DNA of 64,000 nt. Origin: Bacteroidaceae bacterium (GTDB lineage: Bacteria; Bacteroidota; Bacteroidia; Bacteroidales; Bacteroidaceae). The notes under the pieces are model-generated. The model searched no databases. It saw only the letters and a program-made list of their open reading frames with translations, and was not told the DNA's origin. The stretch spans positions 1 through 64,000 of the forward strand of contig JAGAZE010000016.1 in the NCBI GenBank assembly GCA_017940185.1, written 5' to 3'. Position numbers and translations under genes: made by a program. This document shows, piece by piece, positions 31,198-41,765 of the stretch. How positions within the stretch are numbered: the stretch's first letter is position 1; each line of letters begins with the position of its first letter.

Positions 31198-31230
31198 AGG
31201 AATGTAGGAGGAATGTAGGAGGAATGTCGG
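31198..31230. repeat. Three 11-bp tandem repeats
   Basis: AGGAATGTAGG, AGGAATGTAGG, AGGAATGTCGG lie directly before the lipoprotein gene on its upstream side. Confidence 0.8.
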
Positions 31231-31285
31231 AGGCTTAAGGGAGGGATTGTTTAAAAGATTCGGGGATTAGATTTTTCTGTTTTCA

Positions 31286-32866
31286 TCATTCTATCCTTGT
31301 TCCCTGCATGGTGTATCGTTTTCCGTCAGGCATTACGATGACGATTTGTCCGTCGGTCATCACCTTGCGCGGTTTGAGCTGCTGTGGCTGGTTGGTGGCG
31401 TTGGTGATGCCAGTGGCTGTGGCATCGGGGTCGTACCGGTAGAGCCAGGGCAGGTATTGGTTGCTGTTGAGCGAGGCGTAGTCGTAGAGCGCAAACTCAG
31501 GTGTGCTGTAGTAGGAAAATCCCACATAGTAGTAGTCGGACACGGTGTTGAGCACTTTGAAGGTGCCGTCGCTTTGCCTTGTGGCAGTGAAGGGATGGGC
31601 GTTGGAGCGGATGCCCACGTTGGTGCTGTTGCTGTACGTGCCGGTGTTGGTGTAGTAGTATTGGTAGATGTAGCGTCCGTAGTAGTCCTTTATATAATAG
31701 TTGCCGTCGCCGGTCTCTTCGAAGATAAATCCCTGTCGTGGGTCGTTCATGGTGATGACACCGTTATTGTCGGTCACCGGCGTAGTGTGCTGATAGTCGT
31801 AGTTTTTATCTGTCGGTACCGTCTTCGCCGCTTGCAGTCCGCTGATGGGGGCCACGAAGAGATAAGGCACTCCCGCCGTGATGTCCGTAGCCTTGGAGTA
31901 GCTGTAGGTGAGTGTCGGCTGCTCTTCCAGCGAGAGTGTAACGAGCACGGGGTCGTGGTCGGAGTAGGCAGTGTAGCGGCTCCCTGTGGAGTGAGGGTTG
32001 GCAATGAAGAGCACCCGTGCGTCTGTCACCTGCTTTGCCATGGTGGTATTGGCAAAGACATGGTCGATGAGCATACCGTCGTCGTTGAAGTAGTAGGAGT
32101 AGGTTCCGTTGCCCTGCAGCTTGAGTATCTGCTCTTCGTAGCCGGCATCGGTGAGGTTGTTGAGGCATTGTTCGCCCATTTCGCTATTGAGGTCTCCCAA
32201 TACGAGGATGTCGGGATCGGCGGCAGCATCGAGTCCCTTGAGCAGTGCAATGGCATTTTGCTCCCGCTTCACGATGTCTTCGCTCATGGTGGCGCTGGTG
32301 CTCGCCTTGAAGTGGTTCATGCTGAGTGTGAACTGCTCGTCCGAAGCCAGACTCTTGAACGTCTGCATGCGCATCATGTGCGGATAGACCGTGGTGTAGC
32401 CTATGGCCGTGGAGACATTGTCGCCCACGGTGGCAATCTTGTCGGCGCGATAGATGAATCCCGACTTGATGGTGCCTGTGGCATCGTTGCTGAGGTCGTA
32501 GGTCATACCGTCGTACACCACTTTGTAAGTGATGCCCGTCTTTGCCGTCATGGCTGTGGCCAGCAGATCGAGCGCTTCGATGTCGGAGCCTTCGGGTCGT
32601 GCTTCCACTTCGTTGAAGGCGTAGATGTCTGCCTTGTAGGGCGCCAGTGCATCGACGATGGCTTGCGCCTTGGCCTGCCGTCCCTCGGCGGAGGTGTAGT
32701 TGCTGAGCGTGACCCAGTTACCCTGTGTGCGCCCGCGGTCGAGGGAGTAGAAGAAGTTTTGCACATTCTGTGCACAGATGGTGACAACGTCGCCGGCACG
32801 CACCACGCTGACAAAGAGCACAGTGAGGAGCAGTGTGAGACTGTGGCGGACGGATGTTCTTTTCAT
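31286..32866 (-). CDS. Secreted endonuclease/exonuclease/phosphatase-fold protein
   Basis: The 526-residue protein has a signal peptide (ending VSVVRA). Residues 27-300 form an endonuclease/exonuclease/phosphatase domain with AQNVQNFF, FNEVEA, the catalytic LVLGDLNSEMG and SDHDPVLVTL. A long beta-rich C-terminal part follows and ends in VMTDGQIVIVMPDGKRYTMQGTRIE, a second type of C-terminal tail common in Prevotella. It could be an extracellular nuclease or phosphodiesterase. A promoter box TATCTTTG lies at 33002-32995. Confidence 0.85.
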   Translation of the reverse strand: MKRTSVRHSLTLLLTVLFVSVVRAGDVVTICAQNVQNFFYSLDRGRTQGNWVTLSNYTSAEGRQAKAQAIVDALAPYKADIYAFNEVEARPEGSDIEALDLLATAMTAKTGITYKVVYDGMTYDLSNDATGTIKSGFIYRADKIATVGDNVSTAIGYTTVYPHMMRMQTFKSLASDEQFTLSMNHFKASTSATMSEDIVKREQNAIALLKGLDAAADPDILVLGDLNSEMGEQCLNNLTDAGYEEQILKLQGNGTYSYYFNDDGMLIDHVFANTTMAKQVTDARVLFIANPHSTGSRYTAYSDHDPVLVTLSLEEQPTLTYSYSKATDITAGVPYLFVAPISGLQAAKTVPTDKNYDYQHTTPVTDNNGVITMNDPRQGFIFEETGDGNYYIKDYYGRYIYQYYYTNTGTYSNSTNVGIRSNAHPFTATRQSDGTFKVLNTVSDYYYVGFSYYSTPEFALYDYASLNSNQYLPWLYRYDPDATATGITNATNQPQQLKPRKVMTDGQIVIVMPDGKRYTMQGTRIE

Positions 32867-33055
32867 AATATATATTTTTATTGTTGGCAGAGTAAGTGTG
32901 CGATGTTATTCAGTGTGAGACAGCTTCGCGACTGTAAAAGGCTGTTAGCTGGCAAAGGTTTCTCGATTCATAACGCGTTCTTATATCTTGTCTACAAAGA
33001 TATACATTATTGGCACGCTTCACGCAACTATAAACATAATTTCTTTTGATACTTG

Positions 33056-33092
33056 AAAAATAGATGTGAAGGTCGTTTCGACCTCCACATCT
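33056..33092 (-). terminator. Terminator of the frdCAB operon
   Basis: AGATGTG-AGGTCG pairs with CGACCT-CACATCT (33062-33092), followed on the minus strand by ATTTTTC. It lies behind the first hairpin at 33132-33164. Confidence 0.85.
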
Positions 33093-33131
33093 ATTAAGAC
33101 TCTGTGTATACTCAACAATGGAGATGAGAGA

Positions 33132-33164
33132 ATATGGTAGTGAGGCGATTCCTCACTACCATAT
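33132..33164 (-). terminator. Perfect hairpin directly after frdB
   Basis: ATATGGTAGTGAGG (33132-33145) pairs perfectly with CCTCACTACCATAT (33151-33164), 5 bp after the frdB stop. It has no U-run and may protect the 3' end of the mRNA. Confidence 0.7.
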
Positions 33165-33169
33165 TGTGC

Positions 33170-33928
33170 TTAGTCCTTCATCTTCGCCTTGAGATACTCG
33201 CGGTTGAGTCGTGCGATGTTGGCAATGCTCTCGTTCTTTGGGCACACTGCTTCGCAGGCGCGTGTGTTGGTGCAGTTGCCAAATCCGAGCTCGTCCATGC
33301 GTGCTATCATTGCCTTAGCGCGTTTTGCTGCTTCGGGTCTGCCTTGTGGCAGCAGTGCGAGCTGGCTTACCTTTGAGCTTACGAAGAGCATGGCACTGCC
33401 GTTCTTGCAAGCTGCCACGCAAGCGCCGCAACCTATGCATGTAGCGCAGTCCATCGCTTCGTCGGCGTTTTCCTTCGGTATGAGGATAGCGTTGGCGTCC
33501 TGTGCCTGTCCGGCGCGGATGCTGGTGTAGCCGCCGGCCTGTATGATCTTGTCGAAGGCACCGCGGTCTACCATGCAGTCTTTGATGACGGGGAAGGCAG
33601 CGGAACGCCAGGGCTCTACGGTGATGACGTCGCCGTCGTTGAAGCGGCGCATGTAGAGCTGACAGGTGGTGGCACCGCGCTCGGTCTTTCCGTGAGGTGT
33701 GCCGTTGATGTAGAGTGAGCACATGCCGCAGATACCTTCACGGCAGTCGTGGTCGAACACGAAAGGCTCCTTGCCTTCGCTGACTAACTCTTCGTTGAGG
33801 ATGTCGAGCATCTCGAGGAATGAGGTATCGTCGGGGATGTTTTTCATCTCGCGACTTTCAAAATGCCCTTTATCCTGCGGACCGTTCTGTTTCCAATATT
33901 TAATTGTAAAACTTATGTTTTTAGCCAT
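33170..33928 (-). CDS. frdB: Fumarate reductase/succinate dehydrogenase iron-sulfur subunit
   Basis: The 252-residue subunit passes electrons between the quinone site and the flavin. The 2Fe-2S motif CREGICGMC is near residue 70-80. The two clusters of the C-terminal domain are carried by CATCIGCGACVAAC near 150 and CTNTRACEAVCP near 215. It is the last gene of frdCAB and starts 21 bp after frdA. Confidence 0.96.
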   Translation of the reverse strand: MAKNISFTIKYWKQNGPQDKGHFESREMKNIPDDTSFLEMLDILNEELVSEGKEPFVFDHDCREGICGMCSLYINGTPHGKTERGATTCQLYMRRFNDGDVITVEPWRSAAFPVIKDCMVDRGAFDKIIQAGGYTSIRAGQAQDANAILIPKENADEAMDCATCIGCGACVAACKNGSAMLFVSSKVSQLALLPQGRPEAAKRAKAMIARMDELGFGNCTNTRACEAVCPKNESIANIARLNREYLKAKMKD

Positions 33929-33949
33929 AGTTGTATTCCTTTCCTTTAA

Positions 33950-35932
<1,983 letters not shown>

Positions 35933-35980
35933 GGAAGTGATATGATTTGTTTTTTGTTTCGATATCGATGGGAATATGTC

Positions 35981-36676
35981 TTAACAGCAGCTGGCTGCGC
36001 AGCACAGGCTGGGAGCAATCTTGAAAGCGAATGCCAGCACCACTACGAGGAATCCGAGCATGAGCAGGGTGACGTAGATGAAGCCTATCATCTTCCAGCG
36101 GCAGAACCATGTCTTGCCGTTCCAGCCGAGTGTCTGCATGGCACTCCAGAAGCCGTGGCTCAGGTGGAACCAGATGGCGATGATCCAGATAACGTACAGC
36201 ACTACATAGACGGGATTGCTGAAGGTCTGCTTGATGAGCTCAAATCCGTTGGTGGGCTCGATGGCGGTCTCCATGCCTACCAGTTCGGCAAACATCATGT
36301 TGTACCAGAAGTTGAACAGGTGGAGCAACAGACCCAGCAGAATGATGATGCCCAGCACGAGCATGTTCTGACTTGCCCATTCCACTTTCTCGGGTTTGTT
36401 GGTTACGGCATAGCGGTTATTGCCGCGTGCTCGGCGGTTTTGTGCCGTGAGGATGAAGGCATAGACGATGTGTATCACTGCCAGGGCTGCCAGGCCGATG
36501 GTTGCGGCTACGGCATACCAGTGAGAGCCCAGCAGGGCGCAGATGGCATTATACGCTTCGCCGCTGAACAGGGCTACGATGTTCATGCAGCAGTGAAAGG
36601 TGAGGAAGAGAATTAGGGCCACACCAGTGACCGACATTACTACTTTTCTTCCAACAGATGAGTTGATTAACCACAT
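35981..36676 (-). CDS. frdC: Fumarate reductase cytochrome b subunit
   Basis: The 231-residue membrane protein starts MWLINSSVGRKVVMSVTGVAL and has five hydrophobic helices. Conserved histidines in LFLTFHCCMN, LGSHWYAVA, VIHIVYAF and WFHLSHGFW can hold the two hemes of the diheme class B cytochrome. An in-frame ATG at 36775 would precede the membrane start by 33 unlikely residues and lies only about 20 bp from the promoter box, so 36676 is preferred. Confidence 0.94.
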   Translation of the reverse strand: MWLINSSVGRKVVMSVTGVALILFLTFHCCMNIVALFSGEAYNAICALLGSHWYAVAATIGLAALAVIHIVYAFILTAQNRRARGNNRYAVTNKPEKVEWASQNMLVLGIIILLGLLLHLFNFWYNMMFAELVGMETAIEPTNGFELIKQTFSNPVYVVLYVIWIIAIWFHLSHGFWSAMQTLGWNGKTWFCRWKMIGFIYVTLLMLGFLVVVLAFAFKIAPSLCCAASCC

Positions 36677-36794
36677 AATTGTTTGATTTTGTTGAATTAT
36701 TAATATTATTATTGTGTTTATTTTCTGCTGTTTATACTCCTCTCGAATGCTGCCGTTCGGATAACGGCACACCAATCCCTATCTCCTCAAAGTG

Positions 36795-36825
36795 CAAAAA
36801 TACCTACTTATGGGGATATGACCAA
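36795..36825 (-). promoter_or_regulatory. Promoter of frdCAB
   Basis: Minus-strand TTG (36825-36823), 20 bp, TATTTTTG (36802-36795). The leader to frdC is about 110 nt. Confidence 0.7.
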
Positions 36826-36897
36826 GCAAAGGGCACGAAAAAGCGTGTTTTTTTAGGAATATCGGGACTCGGTGGTGTTGTCGGCGGTCTGTGGATA

Positions 36898-37932
36898 TCA
36901 GGCGAAGCGGCGACGTATGTCTTCCAGTATGGGCATGAGTTCGTCCAAGGTGTCGGCGCGCAGCATGGCGATGCGAGTGCTGCGGAAGTCGGCAATGCCC
37001 TTGAAGAGGGGCGTGGCCGCCAGATGGCGCCGTGTGTGGATGATGCCGCGTCGCTCGTCGATGCGCTCCACGTTGATGCGCAGCAGCTCTTCGAGGATAT
37101 CGAGCTTCTCGCCAAAGCTTCTTTCGCCTCTCTTCTCTCTGCCTTGCCCTTCGGCTGGCGACTGTCGGTTTTCCTCTCCGCTTTCCTTTTTGTCCTCTCC
37201 CCTCTCCGCTTTCATTTCCTCGAATATCCACGGTTGTCCGAAGGATGCGCGTCCCACCATCACGGCATCGACGCCATAATTGTCGAAGGCCTGCCGCACG
37301 TCGTCGGGTGTGCGCAGGTCGCCGTTGCCTATGATAGGAATGTGGATGCGTTGGTTGGCTTTCACGCGGGCTATGGGTTGCCAGTCGGCACTGCCGGTAT
37401 ACATCTGTGCGCGGGTGCGGCCGTGGATGGTGAGTGCCGCGATGCCACAATCCTGCAGCTGCTCGGCCAATTGGTCGATGATGATGTGGTCGGCATCCCA
37501 TCCCAGTCGCGTCTTCACCGTCACTGGAAGGTTTACCGCTTCTACAATGCGGCTCGTGATGTCGAGTAGCAGGGGGATGTTGCGCAGCATGCCGGCGCCA
37601 CCGCCCTTGCCTGCCACCTTCTTCACGGGACATCCGAAGTTGAGGTCGATGACGTCGGGCCGCGCCTCGGCCACCACCTTGGCGGCCTCTACCATGGCAT
37701 CGGCGTCGCGGCCGTAGAGCTGTATGCCCACGGGGCGCTCGTCGTCGCTGATGGTGAGTTTCTGCATGGTCGATGCCACGGAGCGCACCAATGCCTCGGC
37801 CGATACAAACTCGGTGTAGACCATGTCGGCGCCGAAGCGCTTGCACAGGCGGCGGAAGCCGATGTCGGTGACATCTTCCATCGGGGCGAGAAAGATGGGG
37901 CGCGAGGGGAAGGAAACAGAGCCTATCTGCAT
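36898..37932 (-). CDS. dusB: tRNA-dihydrouridine synthase (DusB family)
   Basis: The 344-residue flavoenzyme reduces uridines in the D-loop of tRNA. LAPMEDVTDIGFRRL near 15-29, DLNFGCPVKKV with the catalytic cysteine C101, IHGRTRAQMYTG near 169 and GNGDLRTPDD near 203 are DusB landmarks. Between residues about 241 and 272 there is a strongly charged insertion (many E, K, R, G) not usual for the family. The ATG at 37932 is chosen; the frame is open further back only because it overlaps dprA. It follows dprA by 26 bp. Confidence 0.94.
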   Translation of the reverse strand: MQIGSVSFPSRPIFLAPMEDVTDIGFRRLCKRFGADMVYTEFVSAEALVRSVASTMQKLTISDDERPVGIQLYGRDADAMVEAAKVVAEARPDVIDLNFGCPVKKVAGKGGGAGMLRNIPLLLDITSRIVEAVNLPVTVKTRLGWDADHIIIDQLAEQLQDCGIAALTIHGRTRAQMYTGSADWQPIARVKANQRIHIPIIGNGDLRTPDDVRQAFDNYGVDAVMVGRASFGQPWIFEEMKAERGEDKKESGEENRQSPAEGQGREKRGERSFGEKLDILEELLRINVERIDERRGIIHTRRHLAATPLFKGIADFRSTRIAMLRADTLDELMPILEDIRRRFA

Positions 37933-37958
37933 GGGGAGAGGTATTGAACGGGGATGGA

Positions 37959-39083
37959 CTATTGCACGAGGTGATATGTGCCGCCGGCGTAGGGCTTGAC
38001 AATGCCTTGCATCTCGAGGTTGAAAAGCAGTGCGAAGAGTTGTCCCACGTCGATGCCGGTCTGCACGGAGAGAATATTGACGTTGAGGTCGTTCTCCTTT
38101 TGCAGTAGTTCTACTATGCGTTTTTCTTCTTCGGAAAGTGTGGGGAAGAGCTGTTGTTCCACCCCTTTGCCGCGTTGCTGCCACTGCTGCACGTCTTTCT
38201 GCCATCCGAGGATGGCTGTCACGTCGTCTGCCGATGTCACCAGAGCGGCAATGTTGTCGCGTATGAGCCGGTTGCACCCTTGCGAGTAGTTGTCGTTGTA
38301 TCTTCCCGGCAGTGCCATCACGTCGCGGTTGTATTCGCGTGCGATGCGTGCTGTGATGAGTGCCCCGCCCTTGTCGGCGCTCTCCACCACGAGTGTGGCG
38401 TCGGTCATGCCTGCCACGATGCGGTTGCGCTGCACAAACTGCATCTTTTCGGCCTTGGTGCCGCTCATATATTCGCTGAGCAGTCCGCCCTGCACAGCCA
38501 TGCGGTTGGCATCCTGCCGGTGTGCGGCGGGATAGATGGTGTCGAGTCCGTGCGCCAGTACGCCGACGGTGTTCATTCCCTGGCTGAGTGCCTGTCGGTG
38601 TGCGCAGATGTCTACACCGTAGGCCAGTCCGCTCACCACGAGTAACTGCGGCAGGCGTTGTGCCAGGTCGTCGATGAGCTGTTTCACGAAGTCGCGGCCA
38701 TAGGTAGTGACATGGCGTGTGCCCACTATGGACAGTGTGTGTGTTGCGTTGAGGGCTGCCGTGCCGCGATAGTAGAGCACGTGGGGTGCGTCGTCGCACT
38801 GCATCAGGCGTGCCGGGTAGGTGCTGTCGCTGCTACGCACCAACACCTGTATCTGCTTCTGCTCGCAGAAGGCCAGTTCCTGCTCGGCGCGCTGCCGTGC
38901 CTCGTCGAGACGGGCCAACGTGCGCTGCAAGCGCTCGGAGGCGTCGGGCAGCACCTGGCGTATGTCGGCATGGTGCTGCATCACGGTATCGATGCTCCCT
39001 GCTTGTTCCACCAGCCGGTTGAGCACGGCGGGACTGTAGCGCAGAGCATAGGCTAGCGTCAAGGCTTGGAGGGGAGAGGACAT
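37959..39083 (-). CDS. dprA: DNA processing protein DprA
   Basis: The 374-residue protein loads RecA onto single-stranded DNA taken up in transformation. The Rossmann-like core shows SIVGTRHVTTYG, GLAYGVDICAH and PGRYNDNYSQGCNRLI. A C-terminal winged-helix follows (ending YAGGTYHLVQ). The start at 39083 (MSSPLQALTLAYAL) is preferred over upstream codons that lie in the 8-bp repeat zone. It is in a run radC-DUF2851-dprA-dusB. Confidence 0.93.
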   Translation of the reverse strand: MSSPLQALTLAYALRYSPAVLNRLVEQAGSIDTVMQHHADIRQVLPDASERLQRTLARLDEARQRAEQELAFCEQKQIQVLVRSSDSTYPARLMQCDDAPHVLYYRGTAALNATHTLSIVGTRHVTTYGRDFVKQLIDDLAQRLPQLLVVSGLAYGVDICAHRQALSQGMNTVGVLAHGLDTIYPAAHRQDANRMAVQGGLLSEYMSGTKAEKMQFVQRNRIVAGMTDATLVVESADKGGALITARIAREYNRDVMALPGRYNDNYSQGCNRLIRDNIAALVTSADDVTAILGWQKDVQQWQQRGKGVEQQLFPTLSEEEKRIVELLQKENDLNVNILSVQTGIDVGQLFALLFNLEMQGIVKPYAGGTYHLVQ

Positions 39084-39156
39084 GGGTAAAGATTTACGAT
39101 TAACTGTTATTGGGGAGGCAGTTTTTGACTTTTCACGGCCAGCGACACGCCTGCTT

Positions 39157-39180
39157 GTCAACTCACCTACAAGTCAACTC
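39157..39180. repeat. 8-bp repeat units (GAGTTGAC type) at the end of the DUF2851 gene
   Basis: GTCAACTC at 39157 and 39173 are two periods (16 bp) apart. The second unit overlaps the last codons and stop of the DUF2851 gene. Confidence 0.6.
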
Positions 39181-40484
39181 TCTTCGCTGAAGAGGTCGGC
39201 TGCATTGTGTCGCCGCATATATTCGTAGCCTATGCGGCATCGCAGGCATTCGTGTCGGTCGCAGTATTGCTTCTTGAGCTGTATGAGGGCCTGTGTGTCG
39301 CCGGCATCGCGTGCCTTGAGTCCGCATTCGGCCCACAGACGCACGATATTGTTGTCTTCGGGTTGGAGCTGTTCGAGCAGTGCGAAGGCTTTGTCGCATA
39401 GTGTTTCGTTGCCCTGCCGTCGCCCGTAGGCGAAGAGCATGGGCACGGCGGTGTTGATGATGAGCGACTGCAGTGCCTGTCGGGAGAGCCGCTTGTCGGA
39501 GGATGCGCTTTCGCGTCCGAAGACGTAGTGTGTCCGCCAATATCCTTCCACTCCCGTCTGCCACAGCTGCTCTATGCTCTCGACGTCGGGCTGCTCCAGC
39601 AGTCGCCGCAGCGAGAGATGCCCGTCGAGGTACAGCTGCATGAGCTGCATGAGGCGTATTTGGGGGAAGTTTTGCGGTCGCAGACGCAGGTATCGCCACC
39701 GCTTTCTTTCGATGGGTGTGAGACGGTACTTGTGCTGCAGGAACGCATACTCACGTTGCAGGTGCACGAAGTGTTCGTCGTGGGTTGCCGCATCGCCTTC
39801 GCTGTCGTGCAGCATGCCAGCCTGTCCGAGGAATAGCGCCTCGGTCTGTAGCCTGTCGTCGCGCTGGTGGGCCAGTATGTTGAGCGGCAATGCACGTGCC
39901 CACTGCTCGAAGGCATCGCTGTTGAGTCCGAAACCGAAGCTGCGCGCCAAAGAGATAAAGAAGGTCTGCTCCCAGTCGTCGTTCCATCGCTCTGCCTCGG
40001 CGCGTATGGCATTGGTCTTCTGTTCCAGTCGCTCTGTCTGCAGTGCGCTCATCCATGCGTGGGTGAGCAGCGGCGGCAGCTCGGCAATAATCTGATAACA
40101 GGGCGGATAGCGGTCGGCTTGCAGCAGTTGGCGATAGTTGTCGACCACATAGGTGGGCACGTAGCCTTCTATCTGTGGCAGTCGGCGGCCGTTGTGCAGG
40201 GTGATGTCGGTGTCGGCCACCTCCACCACATGCAGTATCACGTTGTCGTAGGAGCGGTCGGTGTCGTGGTGGTGTGCGTACCAGTCGCTAGCGCGGGTGT
40301 GTATCTCCACGTTGCCCACCCACAGCTGACCGTCGATCTTCACTTTTGCATTGAAGAAGTCGGGACCGGCATTGTGGTTGTGCAGTCCGGGGTCGAGCAC
40401 TTCAATGCTTTTTCCGTCGGTGGTGTGCAGTCCTGACGGGGTGAAGAGGCGGTGGCGCCAGCAGTAGTGTAACAGGAGTTCCAT
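39174..40484 (-). CDS. DUF2851 family protein
   Basis: The 436-residue cytoplasmic protein (MELLLHYCWRHRLF) belongs to the Bacteroidetes DUF2851 family. It has the N-terminal block LDPGLHNHNAGPDFFNAKVKI and WVGNVEIHTRASDWYAHHHD, which is rich in histidine and aspartate like a nuclease or metal site. The C-terminus has cysteines (KKQYCDRHECLRCRIG). The function is unknown. Its place beside radC and dprA suggests DNA metabolism but this is only context. Confidence 0.88.
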   Translation of the reverse strand: MELLLHYCWRHRLFTPSGLHTTDGKSIEVLDPGLHNHNAGPDFFNAKVKIDGQLWVGNVEIHTRASDWYAHHHDTDRSYDNVILHVVEVADTDITLHNGRRLPQIEGYVPTYVVDNYRQLLQADRYPPCYQIIAELPPLLTHAWMSALQTERLEQKTNAIRAEAERWNDDWEQTFFISLARSFGFGLNSDAFEQWARALPLNILAHQRDDRLQTEALFLGQAGMLHDSEGDAATHDEHFVHLQREYAFLQHKYRLTPIERKRWRYLRLRPQNFPQIRLMQLMQLYLDGHLSLRRLLEQPDVESIEQLWQTGVEGYWRTHYVFGRESASSDKRLSRQALQSLIINTAVPMLFAYGRRQGNETLCDKAFALLEQLQPEDNNIVRLWAECGLKARDAGDTQALIQLKKQYCDRHECLRCRIGYEYMRRHNAADLFSEES

Positions 40485-40532
40485 GGAGAGTGCGGATTTC
40501 AAGGAGGGAGTCGAGGAGGGAGAGTCTGAATG

Positions 40533-41276
40533 TCAGAGTCGTCCGTTTTCGCGGTATGAGTAGTATGCTCCGTCTGTCACTATGACATGGTCGAGCAGGT
40601 ACAGTCGCATTGTTTCAGCCGCCTGCTTCACGCGCTGCGTAAGGTTGTCGTCGTCGCGGCTTGGACGCGTGTTGCCAGAAGGGTGGTTGTGGCACAGTGC
40701 AATGACGGTGGCATTGCTGAGCAGCGCTTCGCGCATGATGATGCGCACATCGACGGCCGTCTCGGTGATGCCGCCGTGAGAGAGGCGCACACTGCGTATG
40801 AGTTTGTAACTCTGGTTCATCAGCACTACCCATGCCTCCTCGGTGTCTAGGTCTTGCATGTTGGGCAACATGTAGTCGTAAATCTCCTTGGCAGAGGTGA
40901 ACCGGTTTCTCTCTTCCGCCTTTTCCCGCTGGCGTCGTTTGCCGAGTTCGCATGCGGCAAGGATGGTGATGGCCTTGGCTTCGGCAATGCCGTGATACTG
41001 ACACAGTTCGCGAATGCTGCACTTGCCTAGGGTGTTGAGGTTGTTGTGGTGGTCGTTGAGCACACGCTGCATGAGTTGCACGGCCGTCTCCTTCGGCGAA
41101 CCGGAGCCGATGAGTATGGCAAGCAGCTCGGCATCGGACAGGGCAGAGGCCCCTTTTTGCATGAGTTTCTCACGCGGACGGTCCTGCAAATCCCAGTCGG
41201 CAATGGTAAGTTTCTTGGTTGGCACTGGTTGATGACTGATGGTTTTCTTCTTGCAAAGGTGGGTATTTTCTCCCAT
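40533..41276 (-). CDS. radC: RadC family JAB-domain protein
   Basis: The protein has an N-terminal helix-hairpin-helix part (SIRELCQYHGIAEAKAITI) and a C-terminal JAB/MPN domain with the metal motif HNHPSGNTRPSRDD. The family role in DNA repair is not proven. Up to 247 residues are possible from the ATG at 41276. The family usually starts just before KKLTIADW, so a GTG at 41225 (230 residues) is an alternative; a near-consensus CACCTTTG box inside the first codons (41262-41255) favours that later start. Confidence 0.88.
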   Translation of the reverse strand: MGENTHLCKKKTISHQPVPTKKLTIADWDLQDRPREKLMQKGASALSDAELLAILIGSGSPKETAVQLMQRVLNDHHNNLNTLGKCSIRELCQYHGIAEAKAITILAACELGKRRQREKAEERNRFTSAKEIYDYMLPNMQDLDTEEAWVVLMNQSYKLIRSVRLSHGGITETAVDVRIIMREALLSNATVIALCHNHPSGNTRPSRDDDNLTQRVKQAAETMRLYLLDHVIVTDGAYYSYRENGRL

Positions 41277-41342
41277 ACGATTGAATTATTCAGCCACAAT
41301 TGTTTGGACAATCATCGGTGAGAGGCTAACCTTGCAGTGAAC

Positions 41343-41374
41343 TTTAGGCAGCAGCACGCCATGCGCTGCCTAAA
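41343..41374. promoter_or_regulatory. Hairpin in the leader of the small lipoprotein gene
   Basis: TTTAGGCAGC (41343-41352) pairs perfectly with GCTGCCTAAA (41365-41374), 42 bp before the ATG. A weak TAACCTTG box lies at 41337-41344. Confidence 0.45.
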
Positions 41375-41415
41375 GCCAAGCATCAACTTCTTTAAACCTA
41401 TTAAAAGTTATTATC

Positions 41416-41658
41416 ATGAGAATCAGAAATCTTTGGCTGTCAGCATTTGCACTGATGGCAATCTCCGCCTGCATGCTTACCCTTACTTCCTGCGGTGACG
41501 ACAACACCAAAGGTACAATCGTATTGGGAGATGAAGACAATATCATACAATACGAACTGACCCGAACCACACTGACCCTCACAGATGAGGAAAAGACATA
41601 CACCATGAACGCTACCAGTGGTGTGAAGAGTGCCGGCAACATGACTATAGGACTATAG
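41416..41658 (+). CDS. Small lipoprotein of unknown function
   Basis: The 80-residue product has a lipoprotein signal (lipobox LTSC at about residue 26) and a short mature part of about 54 residues, rich in T, D and E. No family was recognised. The frame ends inside three exact copies of the 8-bp unit GACTATAG (41644-41667), so the gene may be the shortened front part of a longer one. Confidence 0.6.
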   Translation: MRIRNLWLSAFALMAISACMLTLTSCGDDNTKGTIVLGDEDNIIQYELTRTTLTLTDEEKTYTMNATSGVKSAGNMTIGL

Positions 41659-41704
41659 GACTATAGCATCCTCCCTTGGCAGGATTACTCTGCTGTAGGA
41701 AAAG

Positions 41705-41746
41705 CATCCGGCTTCTGTCTCACTATCAAGAGACGGAAGCCGGATG
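41705..41746. terminator. Hairpin between convergent genes
   Basis: A 16-bp stem with one mismatch (41705-41720 with 41731-41746) lies between the small lipoprotein gene and the glycosyltransferase gene and can end both transcripts. Confidence 0.7.
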
Positions 41747-41765
41747 TGGCTTGTAGGGGGGGGGA

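Larger units (their letters stand above)
32867..33169. other. Promoter of the nuclease gene and two frd terminators
   Basis: The 303-bp gap holds, on the minus strand, the box TATCTTTG (33002-32995) and a leader of about 120 nt for the nuclease-fold gene. It also holds the two hairpins that end the frd operon (33056-33092 and 33132-33164). No other gene was seen. Confidence 0.7.

Noticed and set aside
36677..36775. N-terminal extension of frdC to 36775
   Set aside because: The extra residues are unlike any cytochrome b N-terminus; the start at 36676 matches the family.
37933..38799. Extension of the dusB frame upstream to give a 633-residue protein
   Set aside because: The extra part is an out-of-frame reading of dprA; the real DusB start is the ATG at 37932.
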